A DNA stretch of 55,691 bases from an uncultured Eubacteriales bacterium. GTDB taxonomy: Bacteria > Bacillota > Clostridia > Peptostreptococcales > Anaerovoracaceae. Positions 8,815 to 15,715 of this stretch are shown one piece after another; the stretch's first letter is position 1; the number at the start of each line of letters is the position of its first letter. The notes beneath the pieces are model-generated. The model saw nothing but the letters and a program-made list of their open reading frames with translations, did not search any database and was not told the DNA's origin. The stretch covers positions 1 through 55,691 of the forward strand of contig CACYFF010000017.1 of the NCBI GenBank assembly GCA_902773665.1, written 5' to 3'. A program made the translations under genes and the position numbers.

Positions 8815-9255
8815 ATGAGGATACTGGGACTGGATATCGGGGACAAAACGATCGGCGTCGCCGTAAGCGATCCGCTGTTCATCTCCGCCCAGGGGGTGAC
8901 CACGATCGAGCGGATCGGCGTTAAGAAGGATACGACGAAAGTGCTGGAATACGCGAAGGAATACGAAGCCGGCACCATCGTCTCGGGACTTCCCCTGATG
9001 CTTTCCGGCGAAGACAGCCCGCAGACGCAGAAAGTGCGGGAATTCGTGGAGAAACTGCAGAATAAGGCGCGAAGCACCGGCATGAAGCTGGAATTCGTGT
9101 TCCAGGACGAGCGGTTTACGACAAAGATCGCAGAAGACGTGCTGATCGCTGCGGATATGCGCAGAGAAAAGCGTAAGACCATCATCGACCGCCAGGCAGC
9201 GGTCATCATCCTGCAAAGCTACCTGGATGCCAACCGGGGAAAACTCACGTTATAG
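8815..9255 (+). CDS. ruvX: Holliday junction resolvase-like protein RuvX (YqgF)
   Basis: A 146-residue RNase H-fold nuclease of the YqgF/RuvX family, linked to pre-16S rRNA 5' processing and possibly Holliday junction resolution. The N-terminal LGLDIGDKTIGVAVSDP carries the first catalytic Asp. GTIVSGLPLMLSG matches the family's G-P loop, DERFTT (about residue 98) gives the second acidic site, and DRQAAVIILQSYLD the last. I use the ATG at 815 of this kilobase (8815), which has GGGGA upstream; the in-frame TTG at 8794 lies in the preceding hairpin. Confidence 0.93.
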   Translation: MRILGLDIGDKTIGVAVSDPLFISAQGVTTIERIGVKKDTTKVLEYAKEYEAGTIVSGLPLMLSGEDSPQTQKVREFVEKLQNKARSTGMKLEFVFQDERFTTKIAEDVLIAADMRREKRKTIIDRQAAVIILQSYLDANRGKLTL

Positions 9256-9278
9256 GAAAGGACAAGAGCAAGGAAAAC

Positions 9279-9866
9279 ATGGGTAGACTAGGATTTTTCT
9301 TCAACATGAACACCTGCCTGGGCTGCGGAGCCTGCCAGGTGGCCTGTAAAGACCTGCACGGTCTGCAGCCCGGCGAGTTCTTCCGCCGCGTGGAGACCAT
9401 CTCGGTCGAAGCGGGCGGCAAGAAGGTGTACGCGCACTACTCCGGCGCCTGCAACCACTGTGAAGAGGCAAACTGTGTAAAAGCCTGTCCTACAGGCGCC
9501 ATGCACAAGGCGGCGGACGGCACGGTCGTGCACGACGACAACCTCTGCATGGGCTGCGGCAGCTGCATGTGGAACTGCCCCAACGGCGCAGTCTCTTTCT
9601 CCCTCACGAAGGGCGTAGCACAAAAGTGTGATGCCTGCGCTGAGCTGAGAGAAAGGGGATACGAACCTGCCTGCTGCGGCGCCTGTCCGACCCGTTCGTT
9701 GAAATTCGGTGATATCGACGAACTGCAGAAAGAATACGGCGTTTCCGCAGCGGAGCGGGGTTTCCTGCCCATCGCGGACATCACGGATCCGAACCTGATC
9801 GTAAAACTGCCGGCAAACGTAGTAAAAGCTCTGAAGGGAGGCAGCGCACATGCAGAAGATCTATAA
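9279..9866 (+). CDS. DmsB-like four-cluster ferredoxin subunit
   Basis: A 195-residue electron-transfer subunit of the DmsB/NrfC type. Four Cys-rich motifs are visible: CLGCGACQVAC, CNHCEEANCVKAC, CMGCGSCMWNC, and CDACAEL with a later CCGACP, enough for four [4Fe-4S] clusters. There is no signal peptide, so it is cytoplasmic. In DMSO-reductase systems this subunit passes electrons to the molybdopterin catalytic subunit. Here it overlaps an FAD oxidoreductase gene by 17 bases and the catalytic subunit follows. No DmsC-like membrane anchor is present, which suggests a soluble electron donor. Confidence 0.9.
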   Translation: MGRLGFFFNMNTCLGCGACQVACKDLHGLQPGEFFRRVETISVEAGGKKVYAHYSGACNHCEEANCVKACPTGAMHKAADGTVVHDDNLCMGCGSCMWNCPNGAVSFSLTKGVAQKCDACAELRERGYEPACCGACPTRSLKFGDIDELQKEYGVSAAERGFLPIADITDPNLIVKLPANVVKALKGGSAHAEDL

Positions 9867-11046
9867 ATACATCATCGTCGGTGCCGGGATCGCTGCAGTG
9901 AGCGCGGCAGCCGGCATCCGGGAGACCGATCCGGACGGTGCCATCCTGATGGTAGGTGACGAAGCCGTTCCCGCTTATAGCCGTCCCATGCTCACGAAGA
10001 CGCCGCTCCGCTCCTACGAACTGGGCCGCACCATCGTCTACGGACCCGAATGGTATAAAGAAAATAAGATCGACCTGGTGCTGGGCACGAAGGTGAAGGG
10101 CATCGACAATTCGTCTCGCCTTGTGACCCTTTCCAACGGCGATACCTTTTTCTACAACCGTCTGATCTACTCAGCCGGCGCCAACGGATTTGTGCCGCCC
10201 ATCAAGGGCGCCGATCTGCCGGAGGTCGTCGTCATCCGCCGTTATGAGGACATTCTGAAGGTCAAGCGCCTGTCCGTGAACACCGGCAAAGCTGTCATCA
10301 TCGGCGGCGGCGTCATCGGCCTGGAAGCGGGCTTCGAGCTGGCGCGCTACGGCCTGGACGTTACGGTGCTGGAGGCGCTGCCCATGCTCATGCCCAGATT
10401 CCTGGACGAGGACTGCGCACGGATGCTGGAGAATTCCATCCATTCCTTCCCGGTCTATACCGGGGTGACGATCGAGGAGATCGCCGGAAACGGACACGTG
10501 GAAAGCGTACGGCTGCAGGACGGCAGGGAATTCCCCTGCGACTTCGTCATTATGTCCACCGGCGTTCGGGCAGATACCGCGTTGGCGCAGGCGGCAGGCA
10601 TCAAATGTGACCGCAGCGGCATCCTCATCAACGAAAAGTGTGAGACCAGCGCCAAGGACATCTTCGCTTGCGGCGACTGTGCAGCCTACGGCATCAACTG
10701 GCAGCTGTGGTCCCAGGCGCTGGAACAGGGCAGGGTGGCCGGCATCAACGCCGCTGGAGGCACTGCTTCCATACAGCCCACGGATTCTTCCATGATCATC
10801 AACTCGCCGGAGATCTCCATGTTCTCCTGCGGCGACGTGGGCAAGGACCCGAATAAAGTCTATACGACGGAAGTCGACGACAACATGCAGCCGGACCTGT
10901 TCGCGGTCAACAAGAAATTTATCCGTTCCTACGAAAAGCGCTTCTACTGCGGCGAAAAGCTGGTAGGCGCCATCATCATCGGTAATCTGGCCCGCATGCA
11001 GGAACTGAAGGAGCAGATCCTGGGAATCGCTCCCCGTGAGGTATAG
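9850..11046 (+). CDS. FAD-dependent NAD(P)H oxidoreductase (NirB-N/rubredoxin reductase type)
   Basis: A 398-residue pyridine-nucleotide-disulfide oxidoreductase-fold flavoprotein. The FAD-binding GAGIAA is near residue 9, the NAD(P)-binding GGGVIGLEAG near 150, and the second FAD motif in DIFACGDCAAYG near 270. It has no CxxxxC redox disulfide; it resembles ferredoxin/rubredoxin reductases and the N-terminal half of NirB. It overlaps the DmsB-like gene by 17 bases and ends 3 bases before the molybdoenzyme gene. I infer that it feeds NAD(P)H electrons through the ferredoxin subunit to the molybdoenzyme. Confidence 0.85.
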   Translation: MQKIYKYIIVGAGIAAVSAAAGIRETDPDGAILMVGDEAVPAYSRPMLTKTPLRSYELGRTIVYGPEWYKENKIDLVLGTKVKGIDNSSRLVTLSNGDTFFYNRLIYSAGANGFVPPIKGADLPEVVVIRRYEDILKVKRLSVNTGKAVIIGGGVIGLEAGFELARYGLDVTVLEALPMLMPRFLDEDCARMLENSIHSFPVYTGVTIEEIAGNGHVESVRLQDGREFPCDFVIMSTGVRADTALAQAAGIKCDRSGILINEKCETSAKDIFACGDCAAYGINWQLWSQALEQGRVAGINAAGGTASIQPTDSSMIINSPEISMFSCGDVGKDPNKVYTTEVDDNMQPDLFAVNKKFIRSYEKRFYCGEKLVGAIIIGNLARMQELKEQILGIAPREV

Positions 11047-11049
11047 ACC

Positions 11050-12765
11050 ATGGCATTTACGAACAGCAAGACCTTTTTATATAACGCGCACATCCTGAAG
11101 TCGTTCTTCGAGGACCTGGACCGCTGGAGAGAGGAGTGCGCCTGCTTCGGCATCCGCAGCACCATCGAAGACCAGCAGTACGACGATCTGTTCAAAGGGA
11201 CTGACGCGGATGTGTACATCCCCATGTGGGCCTCGGCCTGCAAGGGTCACGGAGACATCCTGATCGACCGGACGACCTACGACTGCATCCGTTTCTATAA
11301 AGCCTACGGCTACGAAGCGATCCACATGGACGGCAACCCCGCGGACTTTCTCGGAGAGCAGCTGCGCTTCCTGGAATACATCAGCGTGTGCGGACTGAAG
11401 GGCACCGGCAATGCCGGCCTCGTGATCGAGGCGTTTATCGAACAGTTCACATTAGATACCGTAAAAGAATTCTGTAAATCCCTGCATGCACAGAACGCCG
11501 TTCCCATCTCAGAGGAACTGGGTTTCGTCTGTGAAGCACTGGAAGCGCTGGTCCGCCTGCAGCCCAAGACGCTGGTGACCGAGATCGGCTGCGACGAATT
11601 CTACTGCTGGCAGTGGAGCCAGAAACCGCCTCTTCCCGTCGAGGAGCCGCATATCGTGCGCTCTGCCGGGGTCAACAACTGCGGCGGCAACTGCAAGCTC
11701 GAGGTCTGGTGCGCGGAAGGCTGCGTGCTGGATATCTCCGCCGATACGTCCATCAACGGCGTACAGCTGCGGACCTGTCCCAGAGGCAGAGGATACCGGC
11801 ACACGTTCCTTACGTCTCACAGACTCCGCTATCCCATGAAGAGAAGGGAAGCGAGAGGCAGCGGCAAATATAAGCGTATTTCCTACGAGGAAGCGGCGAA
11901 GGAGATCGCAGATAAGATCAAGGAATGCGGCGAGAAGTACGGTCCCGGCAGCCGGTACATGATCTATTCCACCGGCGTCTGCGCCGTGGCGCGGCCGGAC
12001 CATCTGATGAAGCGCCTGCTGTGCCTCGACGGCGGCTACCTGCAGCACTATAACTCCTACAGCAGCGCCCAGGCAAACTACATTACGCCGTACATTTACG
12101 GTACCGAGCGCACGAACAACCACCCCGCGGACGTCATGAACTCCAAACTCATCATCCTGTGGGGCCACAATACGGCGGAAAGCATCATCGGACCGTTCCG
12201 CAACTATTACTTCGCCAAGGCAAAGGAGGCGGGCGTTCGCATCGTGGTCATTGACCCCCGCAACAGCGAATCCGCTCTGACGTTCGCCGACGAATGGATC
12301 CCCATCAAGCCGGGCAGCGACTGCGCGATGGCCAATGCCATGGCCTTCGTCATCTTCCAGAAGAACCTGCAGGACCAGGAGTTTATGAACAAGTTTTGTG
12401 TGGGCTTCGACGAAGCGCACATGCCCGAAGGCGTGCCCGTAGGGGAGAGTTATAAGAGCTACCTGTTCGGCCTGCAGGACGGCATCGTGCGTGACCCGAA
12501 ATGGGCCGAAGAGATCTGCGGCGTTCCTGCGGAAAAGATCGAGGAATTGGCCGTTGAATACGCTACCAGCAAGCCCGCCAGCATCCAGCCCGGTCTGGGC
12601 GTTCAGCGTACGTTTATCGGTGAGAACGCGATCCGCGCCATCTCGGCGCTCTGCGCCATGACGGGCAACGTCGGCATTCCCGGCGGCGGAGCAGGCGGCA
12701 CTGTTACACCTATTCCACGCCGGTGTTCCTGTGGAGCAAGATCATCGACAAATGGGAGACCATGA
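11050..12765 (+). CDS. TorD-like chaperone domain fused to the N-terminal part of a DmsA-family molybdoenzyme (frameshifted)
   Basis: Residues 1 to about 185 are helical and resemble TorD/DmsD chaperones (the stretch around IPMWASACKGHGDIL and FYKAYG, then LRFLEYISVC). From about residue 195 it is a DmsA-type catalytic subunit: an Fe-S region NNCGGNCKLEVW with a later TCPRGRGYRH, and a candidate Mo-ligand serine in YNSYSSAQ, as in DMSO reductase. It has no Tat signal, so it is cytoplasmic. The first cysteine of the usual CxxNCGxxC is replaced by Gly. Homology stops near GGGAGG (about base 12,699), after which the frame gives nonsense to the TGA at 12,765; the enzyme continues in another frame in the next entry. 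Confidence 0.8.
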   Translation: MAFTNSKTFLYNAHILKSFFEDLDRWREECACFGIRSTIEDQQYDDLFKGTDADVYIPMWASACKGHGDILIDRTTYDCIRFYKAYGYEAIHMDGNPADFLGEQLRFLEYISVCGLKGTGNAGLVIEAFIEQFTLDTVKEFCKSLHAQNAVPISEELGFVCEALEALVRLQPKTLVTEIGCDEFYCWQWSQKPPLPVEEPHIVRSAGVNNCGGNCKLEVWCAEGCVLDISADTSINGVQLRTCPRGRGYRHTFLTSHRLRYPMKRREARGSGKYKRISYEEAAKEIADKIKECGEKYGPGSRYMIYSTGVCAVARPDHLMKRLLCLDGGYLQHYNSYSSAQANYITPYIYGTERTNNHPADVMNSKLIILWGHNTAESIIGPFRNYYFAKAKEAGVRIVVIDPRNSESALTFADEWIPIKPGSDCAMANAMAFVIFQKNLQDQEFMNKFCVGFDEAHMPEGVPVGESYKSYLFGLQDGIVRDPKWAEEICGVPAEKIEELAVEYATSKPASIQPGLGVQRTFIGENAIRAISALCAMTGNVGIPGGGAGGTVTPIPRRCSCGARSSTNGRP

Positions 12766-13844
12766 CTGCCGAAGAAGACGGCATCAAGGGCGCGGACAAG
12801 CTGCCCTGCGGCATCAAACTGATGTTCTCCCTGGCGTCCAACGTGATGATGAACCAGCATTCGGATCTGAACGACACCCAGCGCATTTTAAGCGATACCA
12901 GCAAGTGCGAGCTGATCGTAAACTCCGACCTGTTTTATACGTCCAGCGTCCGCTGGTCCGACATCGTTCTGCCCGGCGCGTCGTTGTTCGAGACCGAGTA
13001 CATTCCTTCGGTCTGGAACTCCGACGACTATGTGCTTTACGCCAACCAGTGCACGCAGCCGCTGTTCGGCTCCGTCTTCGAATACGAATGGATGAAGCTG
13101 GTCGCCAAGGATATGGGCCTCTATGAAGCCTTTACCGACGGCTGCGAAACCCGGCAGGACTGGAGCCGCAAGATCTACAACGAAGACCTGCTGCCGAGAG
13201 AGCCGGAGTTGCCCGACTTCGATACGTTTATGGAAAGGGGCGGCCACATGTATTCCGGCCCCTGCGACGAGCCAGTGGCGTTCCGGAAGCAGATCCGGGA
13301 CGGCGTGCCGTTCGCAACGCCCAGCGGCAAGATCGAGATCTTCAGCAAACAATTGTTCGACATGCATAAGCCGGATATCGGCGGCATTCCCAAGTGGTTC
13401 GACGGACCGGAAGGCCCGACGGACTATGCGGGGCTCAACAAGTATCCGCTGCAGCTGATCGGCTACCACACGAAGCGGCGCTGCCATTCCATCCACGACC
13501 AGAACCAGTGGATGGAGGAGCTGGATCCGCCCGCGCTGTGGATCCATCCCAAAGATGCTGCCGTAAGAGGGATCGAGGACGGCGACATGATCGAGGTATA
13601 CAACGACCGCGGCACGGTGCGCATTCCGGCCTTCGTGACCGACCGCATCGTGAGGGGCGCCGTGGCGCTGTCCCAGGGCGGCTGGTATACACCGGACAAG
13701 GACGGGGTAGACGTGAGAGGCTCCATCAACGTGCTCACGTACGCCTATAAACCGTCTCCGGTGGCGAAGGGCAATCCCCAGCACACCAATCTGGTAGAGG
13801 TGCGTAAATACGAGGCCGCAGAAGGCCAAAAATCGGCGAAATAA
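12723..13844 (+). CDS. C-terminal part of the same DmsA-family molybdoenzyme
   Basis: This continues the previous enzyme in the -1 frame. Homology resumes near base 12,699 (CYTYSTPVFLW), so the listed GTG start is not a real start. It includes the rest of the molybdopterin-binding core (SDIVLPGASLFETEYIPS) and the C-terminal molydopterin dinucleotide-binding domain (ALWIHPKDAAVRGIEDGDMI, then VALSQGGWYTPD). Joined with the previous part, the full protein would be about 930 residues. One missing base explains the break. It may be a sequencing error or a real inactivating mutation. No slippery heptamer is visible at the junction. Confidence 0.8.
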   Translation: MFLWSKIIDKWETMTAEEDGIKGADKLPCGIKLMFSLASNVMMNQHSDLNDTQRILSDTSKCELIVNSDLFYTSSVRWSDIVLPGASLFETEYIPSVWNSDDYVLYANQCTQPLFGSVFEYEWMKLVAKDMGLYEAFTDGCETRQDWSRKIYNEDLLPREPELPDFDTFMERGGHMYSGPCDEPVAFRKQIRDGVPFATPSGKIEIFSKQLFDMHKPDIGGIPKWFDGPEGPTDYAGLNKYPLQLIGYHTKRRCHSIHDQNQWMEELDPPALWIHPKDAAVRGIEDGDMIEVYNDRGTVRIPAFVTDRIVRGAVALSQGGWYTPDKDGVDVRGSINVLTYAYKPSPVAKGNPQHTNLVEVRKYEAAEGQKSAK

Positions 13845-13850
13845 GAAGAG

Positions 13851-13890
13851 AAGACCGCATGAGTGGATAGTTTCACGCCCATGCGGTCTT
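13851..13890 (+). terminator. Terminator hairpin after the molybdoenzyme cluster
   Basis: AAGACCGCATG (13851-13861) pairs perfectly with CATGCGGTCTT (13880-13890) across an 18-base loop, 6 bases after the stop. The T-run is short. The following 140 bases hold a TTGACA at 13985-13990 before the next gene but no convincing -10 at normal spacing; otherwise nothing is seen there. Confidence 0.65.
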
Positions 13891-14030
13891 TCATCCTTAT
13901 TCGGGCGATTTTTGATGTTTCCGCCGGCAGAAGGAGTAGCAATTTCCAGAAACCGTTGAGTTTTCAAGGGTTTGTAGAGATTGGTTGACAGTAATTAATT
14001 TATGACACTAACTATATAAGGAGCTATTTC

Positions 14031-14531
14031 ATGAAAGAGATCTCTGTAAAAGAGCTGTTTTCGTACATCGACCCGTTCGCGATCCACGAAGATCCAGCCA
14101 TCGCGCTGGCGACGGACGGCAAGGAGACCAACGGATTGACCATAGGATGGGCCGAATACGGCGTTCTTTGGAGCAAGCCAGCCGCGACGGTCTACGTCCA
14201 TAAGACCCGCTATTCCAAGCACATCTTCGATGGGGCAGAGTATTATGCAGTCTGCTATCTGAAGCCGGAACACAAGAATGTGCTGGGCTATTTCGGCAGC
14301 GTATCCGGCAGAGACGAGAACAAGATGGAGAAATGCGGCCTAAAGACCGTGACGGACGATCTGGCGCCGTATTTTGCGGAGAGCCGTCTGGTCGTGATCT
14401 GCCGCGTTATGGGCAAAAACGACTTTGACCCGGCCAGCGTCGATACAGGCGTTGCCGCATGGTATGCCAGAGAAGGCGTTCACACTTTGTATCATGGCGA
14501 AGTCGTAAAAGTGCTTATCGCAGAAGAATAA
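14031..14531 (+). CDS. Flavin reductase-like, FMN-binding split-barrel protein
   Basis: A 166-residue protein of the flavin reductase-like/FMN split-barrel superfamily: LATDGKETNGLTIGWAEYGV, then VYVHKTRYSKHIFD and LKPEHKNVLGYFGSVSGRDENK, which is the usual flavin phosphate and ring contact region. It could reduce free flavin or use bound FMN on a small substrate; the exact reaction is unknown. A strong ribosome site, AAGGAG, precedes the ATG. It lies downstream of the molybdoenzyme cluster but behind a terminator, so a functional link is only suggested by proximity and redox chemistry. Confidence 0.8.
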   Translation: MKEISVKELFSYIDPFAIHEDPAIALATDGKETNGLTIGWAEYGVLWSKPAATVYVHKTRYSKHIFDGAEYYAVCYLKPEHKNVLGYFGSVSGRDENKMEKCGLKTVTDDLAPYFAESRLVVICRVMGKNDFDPASVDTGVAAWYAREGVHTLYHGEVVKVLIAEE

Positions 14532-14567
14532 GTCTTGAAACAAGATATCTGTACAGCTTGAAATTAC

Positions 14568-14598
14568 AATGCCGGTCTGGATTTCCCGGACCGGTATT
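14568..14598. terminator. Hairpin after the flavin reductase gene
   Basis: AATGCCGGTCTGG (14568-14580) pairs with CCGGACCGGTATT (14586-14598), 13 positions with two G-T pairs and a 5-base loop, 37 bases after the stop. It lacks a clear T-run, so its terminator role is uncertain. Confidence 0.5.
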
Positions 14599-14630
14599 TG
14601 CGTGCAGGGGAGTGCTTTTGGATATCCATA

Positions 14631-14662
14631 TCTATTCCTAAAATCACAGTTTTGGGAATAGA
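14631..14662. repeat. AT-rich inverted repeat between convergent genes
   Basis: TCTATTCCTAAAA (14631-14643) pairs with TTTTGGGAATAGA (14650-14662) with one G-T mismatch around a 6-base loop. It is the middle of three hairpins in this convergent gap. Confidence 0.6.
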
Positions 14663-14678
14663 TAGACCCATAAAACAG

Positions 14679-14703
14679 GCCCGGGGGACTCCCCCGGGCT
14701 TTT
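14679..14703. terminator. Strong bidirectional terminator between convergent genes
   Basis: GCCCGGGGG (14679-14687) and CCCCCGGGC (14691-14699) form a 9-bp GC stem with a 3-base loop, followed by TTTT on the + strand. On the - strand it is followed by CTGTTTTATG, so it can stop the DUF6054 gene transcript too. Confidence 0.85.
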
Positions 14704-14729
14704 CGTTAAAGTCTTGGAATCTCAGGCTC

Positions 14730-15080
14730 TTACGCATGGCCCGTACTGTTCCAGGCACGGATGCCCACATCCAGCGTTTCCAGAAACGCGGATTCACCCA
14801 GCGTATTGATCTTCCAGAACACCGCCTGGCTTCCGCCTGTTGCGATCCCGCACACGTCCGCGCCGTCCTTGGTTTCTATAAACTGCACGGTTAAACTCGT
14901 CCGGTTGCCGCCTGCATAGCTGAACCGTTCATAGACTCTCAGCTCGATCCGCTTTCCCTGGATCTGATTCTTCGAACATTCCTCAAGGCTGATCGACATG
15001 CTCTGCCGCATCAGCTCCTGATGAATGAATTCCACGATCTGCCCGAAGTCTCCGGTCAGATGCTGCTCCAATTTTGCCAT
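14730..15080 (-). CDS. DUF6054 family protein
   Basis: A 116-residue protein that resembles small clostridial proteins now grouped as DUF6054: an N-terminal MAKLEQHLTGDFGQIVEFI, the central IELRVYERFSYAGGNRTSLTV, and a C-terminal TGGSQAVFWKINTLGESAFLE. No function is known and there are no membrane or signal segments. The ribosome site GGAGACAGG precedes the ATG. Upstream, a 12-bp palindrome TTGAAATTTCAA (15128-15139) and a bidirectional hairpin (15160-15185) mark its promoter region. It is convergent with the flavin reductase gene. Confidence 0.7.
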   Translation of the reverse strand: MAKLEQHLTGDFGQIVEFIHQELMRQSMSISLEECSKNQIQGKRIELRVYERFSYAGGNRTSLTVQFIETKDGADVCGIATGGSQAVFWKINTLGESAFLETLDVGIRAWNSTGHA

Positions 15081-15127
15081 GATCCTGTCTCCGATCCCTT
15101 ATAAAGCTGCCGCATGTCCGCAAACTG

Positions 15128-15139
15128 TTGAAATTTCAA
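15128..15139. promoter_or_regulatory. 12-bp perfect palindrome upstream of the DUF6054 gene
   Basis: TTGAAATTTCAA reads the same on both strands and lies 48 bases before the DUF6054 start, near a possible -10 (TATAAG on the - strand). It is a candidate operator; the cognate regulator is unknown. Confidence 0.35.
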
Positions 15140-15159
15140 GTCTTGCGAAACACGATGCC

Positions 15160-15185
15160 AAAAATCGCCGATTTAAGCGATTTTT
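15160..15185. terminator. Bidirectional hairpin with T-runs
   Basis: AAAAATCGC (15160-15168) pairs with GCGATTTTT (15177-15185) around an 8-base loop. Seven Ts run on the + strand and TTTTT ends the arm on the - strand. On the - strand it would stop transcripts from the LexA-box region before the DUF6054 gene. Bases 15186-15465 show nothing else I recognise. Confidence 0.65.
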
Positions 15186-15465
15186 TTCTTTTCGTCGATA
15201 AGTTATACCTTTAAAAACGTTTCTGTTTTCCTGCCCGCCTGATTTCGGCCGATTTTCCGGGCTTTCCGGATCGGATCGTTCGGTGAGACTTCGTCCGGAT
15301 GTCTTCCTTATCCTTCATGCTTCGGAAAACGCTGCCGGATCTCTTAAGACTCTCTGGACGGAAATCTATATCGATCCGAAACGAATCCATGTCTTAACAG
15401 CTGCTGCAGATGATCTTATTAAAACGACTGCGCCGATAAACCGTTTCTGAGACCGGCGAATCACG

Positions 15466-15579
15466 TCAGCCATATAAAAACCACCCGCAAACCAGTATCA
15501 TCAAAAACGGTCTATCCGAAAACCAGTCGAACGCAGCGGCATACCGATCTGTATACCGATGCAAAGCGGCTCGATGCAA
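15466..15579 (-). CDS. Candidate small SOS-linked peptide (speculative)
   Basis: A 37-residue frame from a TTG at 15579, with AGGA 10 bases upstream. It has a polar N-terminal part and ends in a hydrophobic stretch, FLMILVCGWFLYG. It lies about 40 bases downstream of a LexA-overlapped promoter on the same strand. Small hydrophobic peptides are a known class of SOS products (TisB and SidA are examples), but there is no sequence match here. An overlapping ATG frame (15512-15598, 28 residues, basic) is an alternative, and the transcript may be non-coding. Treat this as a hypothesis. Confidence 0.2.
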   Translation of the reverse strand: MHRAALHRYTDRYAAAFDWFSDRPFLMILVCGWFLYG

Positions 15580-15625
15580 TCCTGCAGGTTCCTGCCATTA
15601 AGCAACGATACGCTGTCTTTACCGC

Positions 15626-15662
15626 AAAATACACCCTGTTCTCTTCTGCGAACAAATGTTTG
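15626..15662 (-). promoter_or_regulatory. Orphan LexA-controlled promoter
   Basis: CGAACAAATGTTTG (15649-15662) fits the Gram-positive LexA box CGAAC-N4-GTTYG. On the - strand it covers a -35 TTGTTC (15655-15650), with a -10 TATTTT (15631-15626) 18 bases on. The box is the centre of a longer imperfect palindrome (15636-15675, outer arms CTGTTCTCTT and AGAGAACAG). Its target is not an annotated gene. Confidence 0.6.
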
Positions 15663-15701
15663 CGAAAGAGAACAGAAGGGCGAACGATCTGAGTTTTCCC
15701 G

Positions 15702-15715
15702 AGAACAAATGTTTA
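15702..15715. promoter_or_regulatory. Second LexA-like box at the dppA stop
   Basis: AGAACAAATGTTTA has the same core as the neighbouring box, centred 53 bases away, and overlaps the dppA stop codon. Paired LexA sites about five helical turns apart suggest cooperative binding at the orphan promoter. Confidence 0.55.

Noticed and set aside
12690..12710. Programmed -1 frameshift in the molybdoenzyme gene
   Set aside because: No X XXY YYZ slippery heptamer and no stimulatory stem were seen; simple base loss is more likely.
13985..14018. Promoter for the flavin reductase gene
   Set aside because: TTGACA is exact but the nearest good -10 (TATATA) is 22 bases away; the spacing is too long to call.
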